From contig NZ_QSRL01000001.1 in assembly GCF_003437035.1 (NCBI RefSeq), positions 1 to 64,000 of the forward strand: 64,000 nt of DNA. The letters run 5' to 3'. Made by a program: the position numbers and the translations under genes. The stretch is from Collinsella sp. TF08-11AT. Its GTDB lineage: Bacteria; Actinomycetota; Coriobacteriia; Coriobacteriales; Coriobacteriaceae. Positions within the stretch are counted from its first letter, which is position 1; every line of letters begins with the position of its first letter. This document shows, piece after piece, positions 62,725 to 64,000 of the stretch. The notes below the pieces were generated by a model, which saw only the letters and a list, made by a program, of their open reading frames with translations, was not told the origin of the DNA and did not search any database.

Positions 62725-64000
62725 TTACGCGACCGGCTCGATCTTCTCGAGACCGCCCATGTAAGGACGCAGAACCTCGGGGATCGTAATGGTGCCGTCG
62801 GCGTTCTGGTAGTTCTCCAGAATGGCGGCCATGGTGCGGCCGGCCGGCAGGCCGGAACCGTTGAGAGTGTGCAGGTAGCGCGAACCCTTGAAGTTCTCGG
62901 GGTCACGATACTTGATGTTGGCGCGGCGAGCCTGGAAGTCACCGCAGTTGGAGCAGGAGCTGATCTCCTTGTAGGCGTTGTAGCTCGGCAGCCAGACCTC
63001 GACGTCGTAGGTCTGACGGGCAGAGAAGCCCAAGTCGCCGGTGCACAGGCCAATCACGCGATACGGAAGGCCCAGCTGCTGCAGCAGGTACTCGGCCTCG
63101 GCGGTCATGCTCTCGAGCTCCTCGTCGGACTCCTCCGGCTTAGCGAACTTGACCATCTCGACCTTGTCGAACTCGTGCTGACGGATGATGCCGCGGGTGT
63201 CGCGACCGGCGGAACCGGCCTCCTCGCGGAAGCAGGGGGTGAAGGCGGTGTAGCGGCGCGGCAGGGTGTCGGCGTCGAGAACCTCGCCGGCGTGCAGGTT
63301 GGTGAGCACAACCTCGGCGGTAGGGATCAGGAAGTTGTCGCCCGAGACGTGATAAGCGTCGTCCTCGAACTTGGGCAGCTGCCCCGTACCGAACATGGTC
63401 TGACGCTTGACGACGATGGGCGGCCACCACTCCTTGAAGCCACGACTCGTGTGCGTGTCCAAGAAGAAGTTGATGAGGGCGCGCTCAAGACGGGCGCCGG
63501 CGCCACCGAGAACGGTAAAACGGCTGCCGGAGAGCTTGTTGCCGCGCTCGAAGTCGAGGATGTCCAGATCGGTGCCCAGATCCCAGTGCGGCTTAAAGTC
63601 GAAGTCGAACTCGCGCGGGGTGCCCCAACGACGGCGCTCAATGTTCTCGTCCTCGTCCTTGCCGTACGGCGTGGCCTCGCAAGGGATGTTGGGCAGGTGA
63701 GCCATGAAGTCATACTGCTCCTGCTCGAGAGCGCCTCGGCGCTCGGCCAGACCGTCAATCTTCTCGTTGACGGCGCGCACGGCCTCCTTGGCGGCCTCTG
63801 CCTCGTCCTTCTTGCCCTCCTTCATCAGGGCGCCGATCTTCTTGGACTCGGCGTTGCGCGTAGCCTGGAGCTCCTCGACCTCGGTGATGACGGCACGGCG
63901 CTCGTCGTCGAGCTCAAAGAACTTCTCGCGATCCCAAGATGTCTGGCGGTTAGCCATGGCGACATCGATGGCATCGGGGTTTTCGCGAACAAACTTGATA
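62725..64000 (-). CDS. serS: Serine--tRNA ligase, 5' end cut by the window
   Basis: Class II seryl-tRNA synthetase. The frame is open to the right edge and adds [14 protein letters not shown] before MANRQTSW, matching the standard SerRS N-terminus, so the true start lies just outside. The long antiparallel coiled-coil arm is at about 30-100. Class II motif 2 [35 protein letters not shown] and motif 3 [20 protein letters not shown] are present. A cognate tRNA-Ser lies 4 kb away. Confidence 0.96.
   Translation of the reverse strand, partial: IKFVRENPDAIDVAMANRQTSWDREKFFELDDERRAVITEVEELQATRNAESKKIGALMKEGKKDEAEAAKEAVRAVNEKIDGLAERRGALEQEQYDFMAHLPNIPCEATPYGKDEDENIERRRWGTPREFDFDFKPHWDLGTDLDILDFERGNKLSGSRFTVLGGAGARLERALINFFLDTHTSRGFKEWWPPIVVKRQTMFGTGQLPKFEDDAYHVSGDNFLIPTAEVVLTNLHAGEVLDADTLPRRYTAFTPCFREEAGSAGRDTRGIIRQHEFDKVEMVKFAKPEESDEELESMTAEAEYLLQQLGLPYRVIGLCTGDLGFSARQTYDVEVWLPSYNAYKEISSCSNCGDFQARRANIKYRDPENFKGSRYLHTLNGSGLPAGRTMAAILENYQNADGTITIPEVLRPYMGGLEKIEPVA

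Overview
The window is a piece of a high-GC gut actinobacterial chromosome of the class Coriobacteriia, most likely Collinsella or a close relative. This is inferred from the GlnR-like regulator beside a GlnA2-like glutamine synthetase family protein, the general codon and protein style, and the lar, feo and ebg loci; no 16S rRNA gene is present. The first ~4.7 kb is different: it is the right-hand part of a mobilizable transposon of Firmicutes type, carrying a tetracycline ribosomal-protection gene (cut by the window edge), a DUF3847 protein, a MobA/MobL relaxase, a Cys-rich VLP protein and TnpW. It ends just before the terminator of the chromosomal htrA gene.

From 4.8 to 27.5 kb nearly everything is on the minus strand: an HtrA protease; a glutamine-synthetase-like gene followed by glnR; LacI and GntR regulators; an AlbA_2/Schlafen-type ATP-binding regulator with a long palindrome at its promoter; an old-yellow-enzyme type flavin/Fe-S oxidoreductase; an iron-uptake operon (feoA-feoA-feoB plus a FeoB-associated Cys-rich protein); an HPr-like protein; an amino-acid permease; the ebgA-ebgC beta-galactosidase pair with its divergent LacI regulator and three identical operator cores; and aspS. 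From 27.7 to 33.1 kb lies serB and a nickel-dependent lactate racemase locus: larB, larC (N-terminal part only) and a TetR gene on plus, then larA-larD on minus.

From 33.5 to 64 kb: ppc, hisS, a decayed MFS transporter, an M20 amidohydrolase, a DMT exporter, two tandem YhgE/Pip membrane proteins, htpG, a GNAT, a cpsC-cpsD-cpsB tyrosine-kinase module, a PhoBR-type two-component system with a lone pstB, a VanRS-like two-component system divergent from a D,D-carboxypeptidase, a tRNA-Ser, a large unrecognised protein, a cluster of three identical tRNA-Arg(ACG) genes plus one truncated copy, and serS (cut by the right edge).

The most unusual material is noncoding. Two elements flanking the larA-larD operon share one two-tier hairpin architecture: perfect 28-29 bp outer stems and ~14-15 bp inner stems of unrelated sequence, joined by the same conserved internal-loop bases. 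A 62-nt tandem array downstream of the ebg regulator has three units that each form a hairpin with different but compensating stem sequences. Two MITE-like elements, several palindromic operators and a family of GGGAC-type palindromes are also present. Among proteins, the glutamine-synthetase-like gene has lost three metal-ligand residues of the family and the HPr-like protein carries Asp at the Ser46 regulatory position.
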